Positions 35,248 to 43,128 of a stretch of 62,958 nucleotides of DNA are shown here, one piece after another. Origin of the DNA: Legionella quinlivanii (lineage in GTDB: Bacteria > Pseudomonadota > Gammaproteobacteria > Legionellales > Legionellaceae); contig NZ_MVJN01000016.1 of assembly GCF_003265995.1 (NCBI RefSeq), positions 1-62,958 on the forward strand. The letters run 5' to 3'. The notes beneath the pieces were generated by a model. It was not told the origin of the DNA. It saw nothing but the letters and a program-made list of their open reading frames with translations, and did not search any database. A program made the position numbers and the translations under genes. Numbering within the stretch: the first letter of the stretch is position 1; every line of letters starts with the position of its first letter.

Positions 35248-36723
35248 ATGCAAGGCAATTACAAACTATTTGGGATAAAGAAGATACTGATTGTTATTTT
35301 ATTAGGATTAATGTCAAATTCTTTTGCAGGCAGCCCTTTGTGGACGTTTGAGCCGCTCACTGCCACCACAATTACAGTGCCGACCAATGGCAAGGCCATT
35401 GTGCAATACCGGGTGACTAATCAATCTGCCAGACCCCACATCTTAACTATGCGGCCTATCCAGGGCATTACACAAATCACCTCAGGCCCTGGTCTTTGCG
35501 GAAATCCCTTTGTACTCAGCGGTAAAACGGCCTGTATTTTGTCCTTAGAGATTAACGGTTCTCAGATAAACAGCGTGATTACAGAAGGCCCTGAGGTTTG
35601 CACGCAGGCGAATCCCAATCAATGTTACCAGCCAGGAATTAACAATCGCTTACAAATTACCCGCAGCCAGGTTCCACCAGCCACCACGCTTAAGCTAAGC
35701 CCAACCACATTGCGTTTTACACAAAATTCAACAGGCAATGTCATTGTCACCAATGATGCAAGTTCTCTGTCGCCCGCCATCAATATTGCAGCAACCATCC
35801 CTAATGGCAGCGCTATCAGCGTACAAAGTACGACCTGTGGCAGCAGTCTTGCCGTTGGGGCAAGCTGCACGATTACCTTCGCTTCAGGCACGCCGGAAGG
35901 GCCAACAACAATTTATATCGCAGGGGACAATACCAATACAACCAGTGTTGATGTCACTGTGTCCAATCAGCCGCAGATCAGTATTACAAATCCTGTGCAG
36001 CAAGGCCGGATTGTGACAGTTTCAGGAATGACCCCTTTGTCATTAGAAATCACCAATAGTGCGGACAGTTTCGATTATGCCAATGGGATTACAGTCAGCA
36101 ACCACGCTGCCTGCCCCAACTTGTCTGTCAATGACAGCGATTGCGCCAGTGTTGCGCCGGGGGGGCACTGTACGCTGGAAATAAGTTCCAGCGCCCCCTA
36201 TGCCCCCTGCATCATTACTATTAGCGGCAGCAATACTACCAGCCCGCAAACCCTGATTGCTTTTTACTATTTGGGAGGCCTGGTGTTTGAAGAAAGCGGC
36301 GGTATAGGTAAGATTGTCATAGATCAAGCAGATAGTTTTTTTAGCCTATGGACTGGTACTAGTAGTGATATAGTGGGTTCAACCAGCTTTGACGATGGGC
36401 TTGGTAATACGAATGCCATTGTGGTGGATGCATCTTGCTCAAACGATCCAGGAAATTGTGCGGCTCAACGTTGTCGAGATATTGGTGCAGACTGGTATCT
36501 TCCGGCAAGAAGTGAATTAACTGCTATCCATAGCGCGCTCTGCTCTAATGCAGAATTTCCCTGTAATTTTGGCGGATTATCAGGTGTTTATTGGAGCTCC
36601 ACGCAACAAGCTCCCTTTTCCTTCGTTGCCTGGGGCGTAAGCTTTCCCTCAGGCGCTGACGGATTTGGGTATAACAAAGATTTAATTAATAATCGTGTTC
36701 GCTGTATTCGGGCTTTTGCCTGA
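35248..36723 (+). CDS. Exported protein with DUF1566 C-terminal domain
   Basis: A 491-residue protein. Signal peptide ILIVILLGLMSNSFAGSP. A beta-rich Ser/Thr/Asn-rich region follows with Ig-like repeats carrying paired cysteines (CGNPFVLSGKTAC, CGSSLAVGASC, CPNLSVNDSDC, CASVAPGGHC). The DUF1566 domain, about 345-491, has DIGADWYLPARSELTAI, GVYWSSTQQ and NNRVRCIRAF. DUF1566 folds are related to lectin/sulfatase-modifying modules, and Legionella encodes several such exported proteins, so surface binding is a reasonable guess. Exact role unknown. Confidence 0.8.
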   Translation: MQGNYKLFGIKKILIVILLGLMSNSFAGSPLWTFEPLTATTITVPTNGKAIVQYRVTNQSARPHILTMRPIQGITQITSGPGLCGNPFVLSGKTACILSLEINGSQINSVITEGPEVCTQANPNQCYQPGINNRLQITRSQVPPATTLKLSPTTLRFTQNSTGNVIVTNDASSLSPAINIAATIPNGSAISVQSTTCGSSLAVGASCTITFASGTPEGPTTIYIAGDNTNTTSVDVTVSNQPQISITNPVQQGRIVTVSGMTPLSLEITNSADSFDYANGITVSNHAACPNLSVNDSDCASVAPGGHCTLEISSSAPYAPCIITISGSNTTSPQTLIAFYYLGGLVFEESGGIGKIVIDQADSFFSLWTGTSSDIVGSTSFDDGLGNTNAIVVDASCSNDPGNCAAQRCRDIGADWYLPARSELTAIHSALCSNAEFPCNFGGLSGVYWSSTQQAPFSFVAWGVSFPSGADGFGYNKDLINNRVRCIRAFA

Positions 36724-36823
36724 ATTAATTGAGGCTGGGGCAATTTTATCGAGTGGGTAAAGGGAACGGGCCAGTGGATCATTTTCCTGCCATAAGTGAT
36801 AAGCATGAGTTCTGATTAATTAT

Positions 36824-36853
36824 AGCTTCCGGAGTGCTGCTTATTCCGGAAGC
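36824..36853 (-). terminator. Conserved hairpin 3' of peptide gene 1
   Basis: AGCTTCCGGA (36824-36833) pairs with TCCGGAAGCT (36844-36853) across ten bases, 24 bp past the stop of the first double-glycine peptide. The same GCTTCCGGA/TCCGGAAGC stem occurs at the same distance from the second peptide gene (37709-37735). It lacks a T run, so it may be an mRNA-stabilising or Rho-aided end rather than a classical terminator. Confidence 0.6.
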
Positions 36854-36877
36854 TCGAGTGAGTGCCAATTGAGAAGT

Positions 36878-37102
36878 TTATTTGTGTTTCTTTTTGTCTT
36901 TTTTCTTTTTGTCTTTGTTTTTGCCGCCGCCACCACCACCGCCGCCGGAGATTTGTGCAGGGGCTGCTGATACATTATTTTTAGCCTGTTCTGCTAAAGC
37001 CATCTCTAGCCAAATTGGGCCTCCTCCTCCTGAAAGTTTTTCCAGTTCACCATCTGAAACCTTATTCAGTTTTTTATCTTTTGCAGTGAATTTTTCTGAC
37101 AT
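36878..37102 (-). CDS. Double-glycine leader peptide, Gly/Lys-rich (copy 1)
   Basis: A 74-residue peptide. The leader ends LNKVSDGELEKLSGG (Gly-Gly at 25-26), matching the LSxxELxxIxGG signal of class II bacteriocins and related RiPP precursors cut by C39 peptidase transporters. The predicted 48-residue mature part begins GGPIWLEMALAEQ, has a run of eight glycines and ends in a strongly basic tail (KDKKKKDKKKHK). A paralogue with the same leader and tail lies at 37757-37957. No transporter, immunity or modifying gene is recognisable next to it. Bacteriocin, signal or export-tag roles are all inference. Confidence 0.75.
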   Translation of the reverse strand: MSEKFTAKDKKLNKVSDGELEKLSGGGGPIWLEMALAEQAKNNVSAAPAQISGGGGGGGGKNKDKKKKDKKKHK

Positions 37103-37138
37103 AAATGTCTCCCCATAGCTCTATGTGTTTGCATTATT

Positions 37139-37167
37139 AGCATAGGTTCTGTCTAAAAATTTATCAA
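37139..37167 (-). promoter_or_regulatory. Promoter of peptide gene 1
   Basis: On the minus strand TTGATA, a 17-bp spacer and TATGCT. Both hexamers and most of the spacer (AATTTTTAG.CAGA.CC) are the same upstream of peptide gene 2. An imperfect inverted repeat CTATG...CATAG overlaps the -10 region and start site, a possible operator. Confidence 0.75.
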
Positions 37168-37298
37168 GAAAATAAAAAAACAATTTACGAAATACTGACA
37201 ATTCAGCGCCTGTTAATTAAAATTTTAAAGTTTTCACAGGCCCGAGCACTCTGATTTCGAGCTACACTAAGGCTAATGGACTGCTGATCAGGAATAAA

Positions 37299-37685
37299 AT
37301 GAAAAAAATACTTTGCATGATGCTTATGCTATTGATGACGAGTGCGTTTGCTGAAACGCAATCGGAGATGACAGAAGATGCCTGCCAACAATACAAGGCA
37401 ATGGATACTTCCTTAAACTCCATTTACAAACGCATTTTACAAGACTATCAGGGAGATAAAGCATTTATTGCCAGTTTTGTGAATGCTCAGAAAAAATGGC
37501 TGGCCTTCAGAGATGCGCACCTGGATTCCTTATATCCAAATGAGAGGGATAATGGCAGTGTAAGCCCTATGTGCCATTGTATGGCGTTATACCAGCTAAC
37601 AAAAGCCAGGGTGGAGCAGCTTAAACTATGGGATGAGGGCGTTGAGGAGGGCGATGTATGCAGCGGAAGCATTAAGTCACGCTAG
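37299..37685 (+). CDS. LprI/DUF1311-family exported protein
   Basis: A 128-residue protein with a signal peptide (ILCMMLMLLMTSAFAE) and the LprI pattern: MTEDACQQYKAMDTSLNSIYKRIL, FVNAQKKWLAFRDAHLDSLYP and CHCMALYQLTKARVEQLKLW. LprI-type proteins are periplasmic and some inhibit lysozyme. It lies between, and opposite to, the two double-glycine peptide genes, so a protective or immunity-like role against a wall-active peptide is conceivable. That link is inference from position only. Confidence 0.85.
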   Translation: MKKILCMMLMLLMTSAFAETQSEMTEDACQQYKAMDTSLNSIYKRILQDYQGDKAFIASFVNAQKKWLAFRDAHLDSLYPNERDNGSVSPMCHCMALYQLTKARVEQLKLWDEGVEEGDVCSGSIKSR

Positions 37686-37708
37686 GGTTACTTTAAAACT
37701 CCTCTCAA

Positions 37709-37735
37709 GCTTCCGGAATGCCTTACTCCGGAAGC
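37709..37735. terminator. Conserved hairpin 3' of peptide gene 2
   Basis: GCTTCCGGA (37709-37717) and TCCGGAAGC (37727-37735) form a 9-bp stem. It lies between the convergent ends of the LprI-like gene and peptide gene 2, and repeats the hairpin at 36824-36853. On the minus strand TTGAGAGGAGTTTT follows. Confidence 0.6.
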
Positions 37736-37756
37736 ATAACGATGAGCATTTCATGA

Positions 37757-37957
37757 CTATTTATGTTTCTTCTTTTTGTCTTTTTTCCCCTTATTATCTT
37801 TACCGCTGACACCCGGTGATGAACCAATGTGAGGCGCGTTTTGAGCCATCGCTTTTTCAATTTGACTGGGGTCAATGGGTGCGTATCCCCCTGAAAGATT
37901 TTCCAATTCACTATCAGAAACTTTGTTCAATTTTTCATGTTTGACTTTATATGACAT
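37757..37957 (-). CDS. Double-glycine leader peptide, Lys-rich (copy 2)
   Basis: A 66-residue paralogue of the peptide at 36878-37102. The leader ends LNKVSDSELENLSGG (Gly-Gly at 23-24). The mature part of 42 residues begins YAPIDPSQIEKAMAQN and ends KGKKDKKKKHK. AGGAGG seven bases before the ATG is a strong ribosome-binding site. Leader, tail, promoter and downstream hairpin are conserved with copy 1 while the middle differs, the pattern expected for diversified secreted peptides. No disulfide-forming cysteines. Confidence 0.75.
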   Translation of the reverse strand: MSYKVKHEKLNKVSDSELENLSGGYAPIDPSQIEKAMAQNAPHIGSSPGVSGKDNKGKKDKKKKHK

Positions 37958-37993
37958 AGATATCCTCCTATAACTAGCTATGCTCGCCTTTCT

Positions 37994-38022
37994 AGCATAG
38001 GATCTGACTAAAAATTTATCAA
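37994..38022 (-). promoter_or_regulatory. Promoter of peptide gene 2
   Basis: TTGATA, 17-bp spacer and TATGCT on the minus strand, matching the promoter of peptide gene 1. CTATGCT (37978-37984) and AGCATAG (37994-38000) form a 7-bp inverted repeat overlapping the -10 hexamer. Confidence 0.75.
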
Positions 38023-38091
38023 GAAATGGAAGGGAATATACGAAATGATAACAAGTGAATTCCCTCTCACAAGCTGGGAGAGGGCGGAGGT

Positions 38092-38239
38092 CACTGCCAT
38101 TAAGTTAAGCTTAATTGTATATTAAACTGTCATCCCCGCGAAAGGCGGGGATCCATCTCTGAGCTAATTACAATGCCGACTGAGGAATAGATTCCCGCCT
38201 TTCGCGGGAATGACATAAGTCCTTAACTTAATGGCAGTG
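38092..38239. mobile_element. MITE-like element, copy 1
   Basis: 148 bp bounded by inverted ends CACTGCCATTAAGTTAAG and CTTAACTTAATGGCAGTG. Inside is a second palindrome, CCCGCGAAAGGCGGGGATC against GATTCCCGCCTTTCGCGGGA, around GCTAATTACAATGCCGACTGAGGAA. It has no coding capacity. The same element in inverse orientation is at 41278-41420. It is itself flanked by CCCTCTC...GAGAGGG hairpin repeats. The moving transposase is not in the window. Confidence 0.8.
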
Positions 38240-38306
38240 AGGGTTGCTTTTAAATCCCTCTCTAGCTCTCTCCCTGAGGGAGAGAGGACTTTAGGGAAGA
38301 TTTCTT

Positions 38307-38753
38307 TTAAGAGAAAACCCCTATGTGAACCGCAATTTGCTCCGCTCCCAGATACAGTTCAAAATCGGTCGCGAACTTTCGCTGAAACTGGTGATTCGCC
38401 GCAAAAAATTCCCAGATTGATTTCCACACATTAATCACGGTTGCAGGCATTGGCCCCTTTGCTTCAAACACCAGATATGATCCGGATAAAACCATAACCG
38501 TATTGAGGTTGTCGGTGTTGGTTTCCTGGGAAACCCCGGCGGTGACCGTATACAAACCGTCCTCATTGGACTCATAATCGGAATAAACGCCAAATATGCT
38601 GGTTGTGTTCGCCAATTCACTGGCAAAAAATCGCTGCCAAAGCGCGGGTAGTTTTGCGCTTTTCGGATTCATTTCATCCTGATTGTTTGTTCTGACGCTA
38701 AATCCTTTAACAATAAAACTGGCAATTTCTTTTTTCACCGGTTCAATCATCAT
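38307..38753 (-). CDS. GyrI-like/AraC effector-binding domain protein
   Basis: A 148-residue single-domain protein of the SOUL/GyrI-like small-molecule-binding family. Family marks: FIVKGFSVRTNNQDE, LWQRFFASEL, FGVYSDYESNEDGLYTVTAGV, and GSYLVFEAKGPMPATVINVWKSIWEFF. The C-terminus has the DFELYL motif. Such proteins sense drugs or bind DNA gyrase inhibitors. It follows the VOC gene by 10 bp on the minus strand, downstream of a YafY-type regulator. Confidence 0.82.
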   Translation of the reverse strand: MMIEPVKKEIASFIVKGFSVRTNNQDEMNPKSAKLPALWQRFFASELANTTSIFGVYSDYESNEDGLYTVTAGVSQETNTDNLNTVMVLSGSYLVFEAKGPMPATVINVWKSIWEFFAANHQFQRKFATDFELYLGAEQIAVHIGVFS

Positions 38754-38763
38754 TTAATTCTCC

Positions 38764-39129
38764 TTATTTCTCCAAAGCCACCACGCGAATCCGGTTATTA
38801 TCTGGATCCAGGGCGACAAAAGTATATCCATAAGCCAGAGTGACGGGTCTTTGGGCAACAGGTATTCCCCTCTGCTTCCATTGTCCAAACAAGGCGTCAA
38901 CCTGCTCATTAGTACTAACAGTGATTGCCAATTCAAATCCTCCATTTCCCTCTGCTGCGGGCTCGACTGTTTGTCTGTCTTTCAAACCAATGGTCACACC
39001 ATTTTGCAGCTTAAATGCACTGAAGGCTGGGGAGAGTTCCTCTGGGTTTATTCCCAGCAAATCCAGATAAAAGGAACTGCTCGTGGCGACATTGCTTACA
39101 TAGATGATTACAGCACTGGGTTCTAACAT
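38764..39129 (-). CDS. VOC-family (glyoxalase/bleomycin-resistance-like) protein
   Basis: A 121-residue vicinal-oxygen-chelate fold protein: VIIYVSNVATSSSFYLDLLGI at the start, FELAITVSTNEQVDALFGQWKQRGIPV, and YTFVALDPDNNRIRVVAL at the end. The usual metal-ligand His of the first module is not apparent. The substrate is unknown. It sits between the YafY-type regulator and the GyrI-like gene. Confidence 0.82.
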   Translation of the reverse strand: MLEPSAVIIYVSNVATSSSFYLDLLGINPEELSPAFSAFKLQNGVTIGLKDRQTVEPAAEGNGGFELAITVSTNEQVDALFGQWKQRGIPVAQRPVTLAYGYTFVALDPDNNRIRVVALEK

Positions 39130-39200
39130 GTTCTTCTCCTTAAAAGTAACAGGGAGAAATTTAAAGCAGTGTTGTGACAGTTTCTGTCAGCAGTCTGAAA

Positions 39201-39887
39201 CTATTGCTCCGGAATATTGAATCTTGTGCGCCATTGTTTTAAAAGCGCCTGGCGCTTTTGCGGATAACCTGTTTCTATTAAGCTCAGCGAGGAAATCCGA
39301 TCGCTGCGGAAATGGCGTAAATCATTTCTTAATTCACACCAGGCGATCAGCATACGGCTGTCATCAAAAAAGCCCAGAGCCAGCGGGCGGATGATACGTG
39401 TGCTGCTTTCCTCTTTGACATCTGAATAGGTCATTTTCAGCTTGAATTCTTTACGAATGGCATGCCGAATCAAGCTTTCATAATCATCATTGCTTTGAGT
39501 TTTTGCAGGACCCACCAGCAGGCCAGAGGACTCCAATTGCTGGCGCAGATCAGGGGGAAGTACCGAGGATATTTTAGTCAGTGCCTTAGTGGCAGCAAGC
39601 TTAAGCTTGTGATCCGCCCGTTTGGCCACCCAGCGTGAGCCAAGAACCAGTGCCTCAATTTCCTCTTCGGAAAACATTAATGGAGGCAGCATGAATCCTG
39701 GGCGCAGGACATAACCCAAACCAGGCTCGCCCTCAATATCGGCGCCTTGGGATTGCAGCGTAGCAATATCGCGATAAAGGGTGCGCAGACTAATCCCCAG
39801 ATTTTCCGCCAGCAATTTTCCGCTAACAGGATAGCGATGCTGGCGTAAAATCTGAAGAAGTTCTAAAAGGCGTTGTGTACGGGACAA
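39201..39887 (-). CDS. YafY/DeoR-type transcriptional regulator with WYL domain
   Basis: A 228-residue protein. N-terminal winged helix-turn-helix (RLLELLQILRQHRYPVSGKLLAENLGISLRTLYRDIATL). The WYL domain follows at about 135-210 (IRHAIRKEFKLKMTYSDV, RIIRPLALGFFDDSRMLIAWCELRNDLRHFRSDRI). WYL regulators sense small ligands. It heads a minus-strand run with the VOC and GyrI-like genes and probably controls them. Confidence 0.88.
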   Translation of the reverse strand: MSRTQRLLELLQILRQHRYPVSGKLLAENLGISLRTLYRDIATLQSQGADIEGEPGLGYVLRPGFMLPPLMFSEEEIEALVLGSRWVAKRADHKLKLAATKALTKISSVLPPDLRQQLESSGLLVGPAKTQSNDDYESLIRHAIRKEFKLKMTYSDVKEESSTRIIRPLALGFFDDSRMLIAWCELRNDLRHFRSDRISSLSLIETGYPQKRQALLKQWRTRFNIPEQ

Positions 39888-40124
39888 AGCAGTTCGCAGT
39901 GAGTCAAAAGGGGTATATTTTGGCAGTATGAAGATAAAATTTCCAGCTAGTCAGCGATTAGCAAGATAGTCTGCCTGCGACAAGCGATAAAGTACATACT
40001 GTCTCAGTGGGTGGTCGTGGTTTAATTGACGCGGATAAAGTTGCATCAAATGAAGCATAAATTGGACGTTTTTTGTGTATTTTGTGTATAATGCTTTCTT
40101 GTTTGTTCAGTGCGTGGAGAAAAA

Positions 40125-41285
40125 ATGCCGATTAAAGTTGTCAGAGTGTCCAAAAAATGGCTGCAGGAAAATGCGATTGAAATGAGTTATGAAACCCATA
40201 CTCCCCTCGTTACTGCTCCGAACGCACTGGCCTACGGGCTAGTTTCTGGGAGTGAGATGTTTACTTCACCCAAGCAATTACCCTTTGCAATTGGCCGTCA
40301 TAATGCCTCGGCAGGACAATTTTTTATCCCGATGGAAAAAGAAAGGCTATATTATCCCTTATCCCCTGATATGACAATTGACGATGAGAAAGAAGAGCAG
40401 GTTACACTTTATCTCTATACTGAAAGCAGCAATAAAAATGGTGACAAAAGCGAAGTAGAAGCGAATAGCAGTAGCACAGCAGGAGACGAGACCGATACAG
40501 AAAAAAGCATCGATGAGGAGATGAAGATAGTTGAGGTTGCAGCTAGAAAAGGGCGGGCCTCTAAAGAGCATTATGTCAGCAATTCCTTACTGTTTCATTC
40601 CGAGCAAGATGCAATACAATTCGGCATAAAATATTCAAAAACCCCTTTACTGAACTCAATTTGCTGTTGTCTTCCTTTTTTTAAAGCAGCAAAGCTCTCC
40701 CCAATACAGCAATTCAGGAAATCTGAGCATTTTAGACAGGCCAGGTCCTATTTGGTGATTTCACAAGAACAACTGCCGGGCTTCAAAAAGGAGTTAGATG
40801 CTATTGAAGACAAACCCTCCCTGGATATTCTTAGTGTGTTCGGACAGTACATTAATCATGAAATCAATGCAAAACGCATCGAAAACGATGCGAGCTGGAT
40901 GGTCATTCGTTTTAACAAAGCGATGACTTTTTCACAGATGCGTGAACTGTTTCCTGAAACTGTGGAAAATAGTCTTCAAATATTGAACAGGGAAAGCTCT
41001 CCAGAGAAACTTTCTGTAATATGGTACATTAAACAAGAACATGGCCAACTGTTCAAAGAAGAAAGCGAGGATGCAGAGTTTGCCGATTTCACAACAGAAG
41101 ATATGGTGATTAACGATAGAAAATTAATCAAGATTACTTTTGCACCAGGAACTTTCAAAGACTTTGTCGAAAGACTTCACCCGAAAACCCATAAACTGGT
41201 AATACCCCTGGTGGTAGAGCCTCGCAGTAGAGCAATAGAGAAGGAGCCTGAGAGTCCGTTTTGCGAGATTAGTTTAAGCCATTAA
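40125..41285 (+). CDS. Hypothetical protein, effector-like
   Basis: A 386-residue protein with no family recognised. ATG 40125 is chosen (GGAGAA directly upstream); an earlier GTG is unlikely. A highly charged Ser/Glu/Thr linker lies at about 95-150. A short hydrophobic Cys-rich patch (LLNSICCCLPFFKAAK, near 180-195) could be lipidated or membrane-associated. The last 25 residues are acidic. No signal peptide. A promoter with TATAAT at the direct repeat TTTTGTGTATTTTGTGTATA lies just upstream. The stop codon is supplied by the end of the MITE-like copy at 41278, so the original C-terminus may have been different. Confidence 0.7.
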   Translation: MPIKVVRVSKKWLQENAIEMSYETHTPLVTAPNALAYGLVSGSEMFTSPKQLPFAIGRHNASAGQFFIPMEKERLYYPLSPDMTIDDEKEEQVTLYLYTESSNKNGDKSEVEANSSSTAGDETDTEKSIDEEMKIVEVAARKGRASKEHYVSNSLLFHSEQDAIQFGIKYSKTPLLNSICCCLPFFKAAKLSPIQQFRKSEHFRQARSYLVISQEQLPGFKKELDAIEDKPSLDILSVFGQYINHEINAKRIENDASWMVIRFNKAMTFSQMRELFPETVENSLQILNRESSPEKLSVIWYIKQEHGQLFKEESEDAEFADFTTEDMVINDRKLIKITFAPGTFKDFVERLHPKTHKLVIPLVVEPRSRAIEKEPESPFCEISLSH

Positions 41286-41420
41286 GCTAAGGAATTTTGT
41301 CCTTTCCGCGAAGGCGGGAATCTATTCCTCAATCGGCATTATAGCTAGCTCAGAGATGGAATCCCCCGCCTTCGCGGGAAGGACAGTTTATATACAACTG
41401 AGCTTAACTTAATGGCAGTG
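41278..41420. mobile_element. MITE-like element, copy 2 (inverted)
   Basis: About 143 bp. The right end CTTAACTTAATGGCAGTG matches copy 1 perfectly; the left end GCCATTAAGCTAAGG is degenerate. The inner palindrome (CCGCGAAGGCGGGAATC, GATGGAATCCCCCGCCTTCG) and the middle TTCCTCAATCGGCATT correspond to the reverse complement of the copy at 38092-38239. Its left end overlaps the last codons of the gene at 40125-41285. Confidence 0.78.
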
Positions 41421-41481
41421 TTTGTAAGGAAAAAGCTATTGAAGTTGACGTCTATATTATTAGCCGACATAGCAGCAGTTC

Positions 41482-42108
41482 TTAACGTTGCTGGGCACTC
41501 AGCACTTTCAAAGCCAATACAACAAAAATAAAGGCAGTTAATCGGTTAAATAGTCTTTGCATGGCATCGTTAGAAAAAATGCGTTCTTTCAGATAAACAA
41601 ATAAGAAAACATAGAGAAAATTAACCAGGGTTCCCGACACTACAAAGCAGCAGCCTAATGACAATAACTGCAGCCATACTGCTCCACGTGCAACATCCAC
41701 AAACTGAGGCAGGAAAGTTAAAAAGAAAATACCTACTTTGGGATTTAAGAGATTGGTAAGCACGCCATTCTGATAGGATTTCCAGACTGAAACAGCTTGT
41801 TTGTCGCCAGTGAATTGCCTGTTTTTTGACTGTAATGCCTGCCAGGCAAGATAGAACAGATAAAAGGCTCCCACAATTTTTATCAGATTAAACACAAAGG
41901 GGGATTCCTGCAATATCGTGGAAAGGCCCAGGGCTGAGGCAATCGCATAAATCGCAATACCCGTTCCAATGCCAATAGTTGCCACGACTCCATGCCTGAA
42001 GCTGTTCAGGCTTTGACTTGCAACGTAGAGAACATCATTGCCAGGCGTAATATTCAAAATGATAGTCGCTGTGAGAAAGAAAATGAAATGAGCTGTATCC
42101 GGAAACAT
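41482..42108 (-). CDS. LysE/RhtB-family amino-acid exporter
   Basis: A 208-residue inner membrane protein with about five or six helices. The signature TATIILNITPGNDVLYVASQSL is at the N-terminus, followed by FKxG-like NGVLTNLLNPKVGIFFLTFLPQF. RhtB members export homoserine, threonine or related amino acids; the substrate is not readable. It is divergent from ada. Confidence 0.9.
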   Translation of the reverse strand: MFPDTAHFIFFLTATIILNITPGNDVLYVASQSLNSFRHGVVATIGIGTGIAIYAIASALGLSTILQESPFVFNLIKIVGAFYLFYLAWQALQSKNRQFTGDKQAVSVWKSYQNGVLTNLLNPKVGIFFLTFLPQFVDVARGAVWLQLLSLGCCFVVSGTLVNFLYVFLFVYLKERIFSNDAMQRLFNRLTAFIFVVLALKVLSAQQR

Positions 42109-42271
42109 AAACCCCCGCTTTCATCAAGGCTGTTATTCGCGCATAATTATAACAGAGGCAATTTAATTTGCTCATTATTTTCGTGCAGGGCAAACAGCGC
42201 AAGAAACGGGTCCACTTAGATACTTAAGCCCTCTATGATAAGCAGAAGAGCTATTGAGTGAGGAGTGCCGC

Positions 42272-43111
42272 ATGTTAAGGCAACAGCAGATCGATTACGA
42301 ACGTATTGAGAAGGCAATTCATTACATTGATGAGCATTTTAAGGCCCAACCCTCACTGGAGGAAATCGCCCAAGTGATCCATCTCAGTCCCTGGCATTTT
42401 CAAAAAATGTTTACTGAATGGGCAGGCATCAGCCCAAAAAAGTTTATGCAGTACATCAGCATCAGCTATGCTAAACATTTACTGAAAAATAAGATGCCTT
42501 TGCTGGAAGTCGCTTTTGAAACAGGCCTTTCCAGCGGTGGCCGCTTACACGATTTATTTGTGAAAATTGAGGGGATGACTCCCGGGGAGTTCAGAAATGG
42601 CGGGGCTGAACTCAGTATTAATTATTCCTTTGCTGAAAGCCCATTTGGACGAATAATTGTCGCTTCAACGCCCAAAGGAATTTGCAGCATTGCGTTTGAA
42701 GCGAATGAGCAAGCCGCTCTATCTGCTTTAAAAGTGCGCTTTCCCAAGGCAGTTTATCGGCAAATGACTGACCAATTCCAGCAAGATGCCTTATTACTAT
42801 TTCAAAAAGACTGGCAGCAGCTTGATACAATAAAACTGCATCTGGCGGGAACCCCATTTCAGCTGAAGGTATGGGAAAGCCTTCTGAAAATACCAATGGG
42901 ATCTCTCGTTACCTATGGCGATATTGCCCGCAGTTTGGGTAAGCCTAAATCTTCAAGAGCGGTGGGGGGCGCAATTGGGAGTAATCCGATAGCATTTCTT
43001 ATCCCCTGTCACCGGGTGATCCAGAGCAGCGGTAAACTGGGCGGGTATATGTGGGGTGAAACCAGGAAAAAAGCGATGATAGGATGGGAAGCCGCCAAAA
43101 CAGACGTATAG
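42272..43111 (+). CDS. Ada-like AraC helix-turn-helix / O6-methylguanine-DNA methyltransferase
   Basis: A 279-residue fusion. The AraC-type DNA-binding domain (about 1-100: PSLEEIAQVIHLSPWHFQKMFTEWAGISPKKFMQY) is joined to a methyltransferase domain ending IPMGSLVTYGDIARSLG, SRAVGGAIGSNPIAFLIPCHRVIQSSGKLGGY. The methyl-acceptor Cys is in PCHRVI. The N-terminal zinc phosphotriester domain of E. coli Ada is absent, so methyl-phosphotriester activation by the classic route is not expected. GAGGAG precedes ATG 42272. It is followed by alkB. Confidence 0.92.
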   Translation: MLRQQQIDYERIEKAIHYIDEHFKAQPSLEEIAQVIHLSPWHFQKMFTEWAGISPKKFMQYISISYAKHLLKNKMPLLEVAFETGLSSGGRLHDLFVKIEGMTPGEFRNGGAELSINYSFAESPFGRIIVASTPKGICSIAFEANEQAALSALKVRFPKAVYRQMTDQFQQDALLLFQKDWQQLDTIKLHLAGTPFQLKVWESLLKIPMGSLVTYGDIARSLGKPKSSRAVGGAIGSNPIAFLIPCHRVIQSSGKLGGYMWGETRKKAMIGWEAAKTDV

Positions 43112-43128
43112 ATAGAAGAGGTGTTGGC

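Noticed and set aside
36882-37118. Plus-strand frame with poly-Pro and Phe/Leu runs opposite peptide gene 1
   Set aside because: It is the antisense of the Gly/Lys-rich peptide; composition is explained entirely by that, and the minus strand has promoter, leader motif and a paralogue.
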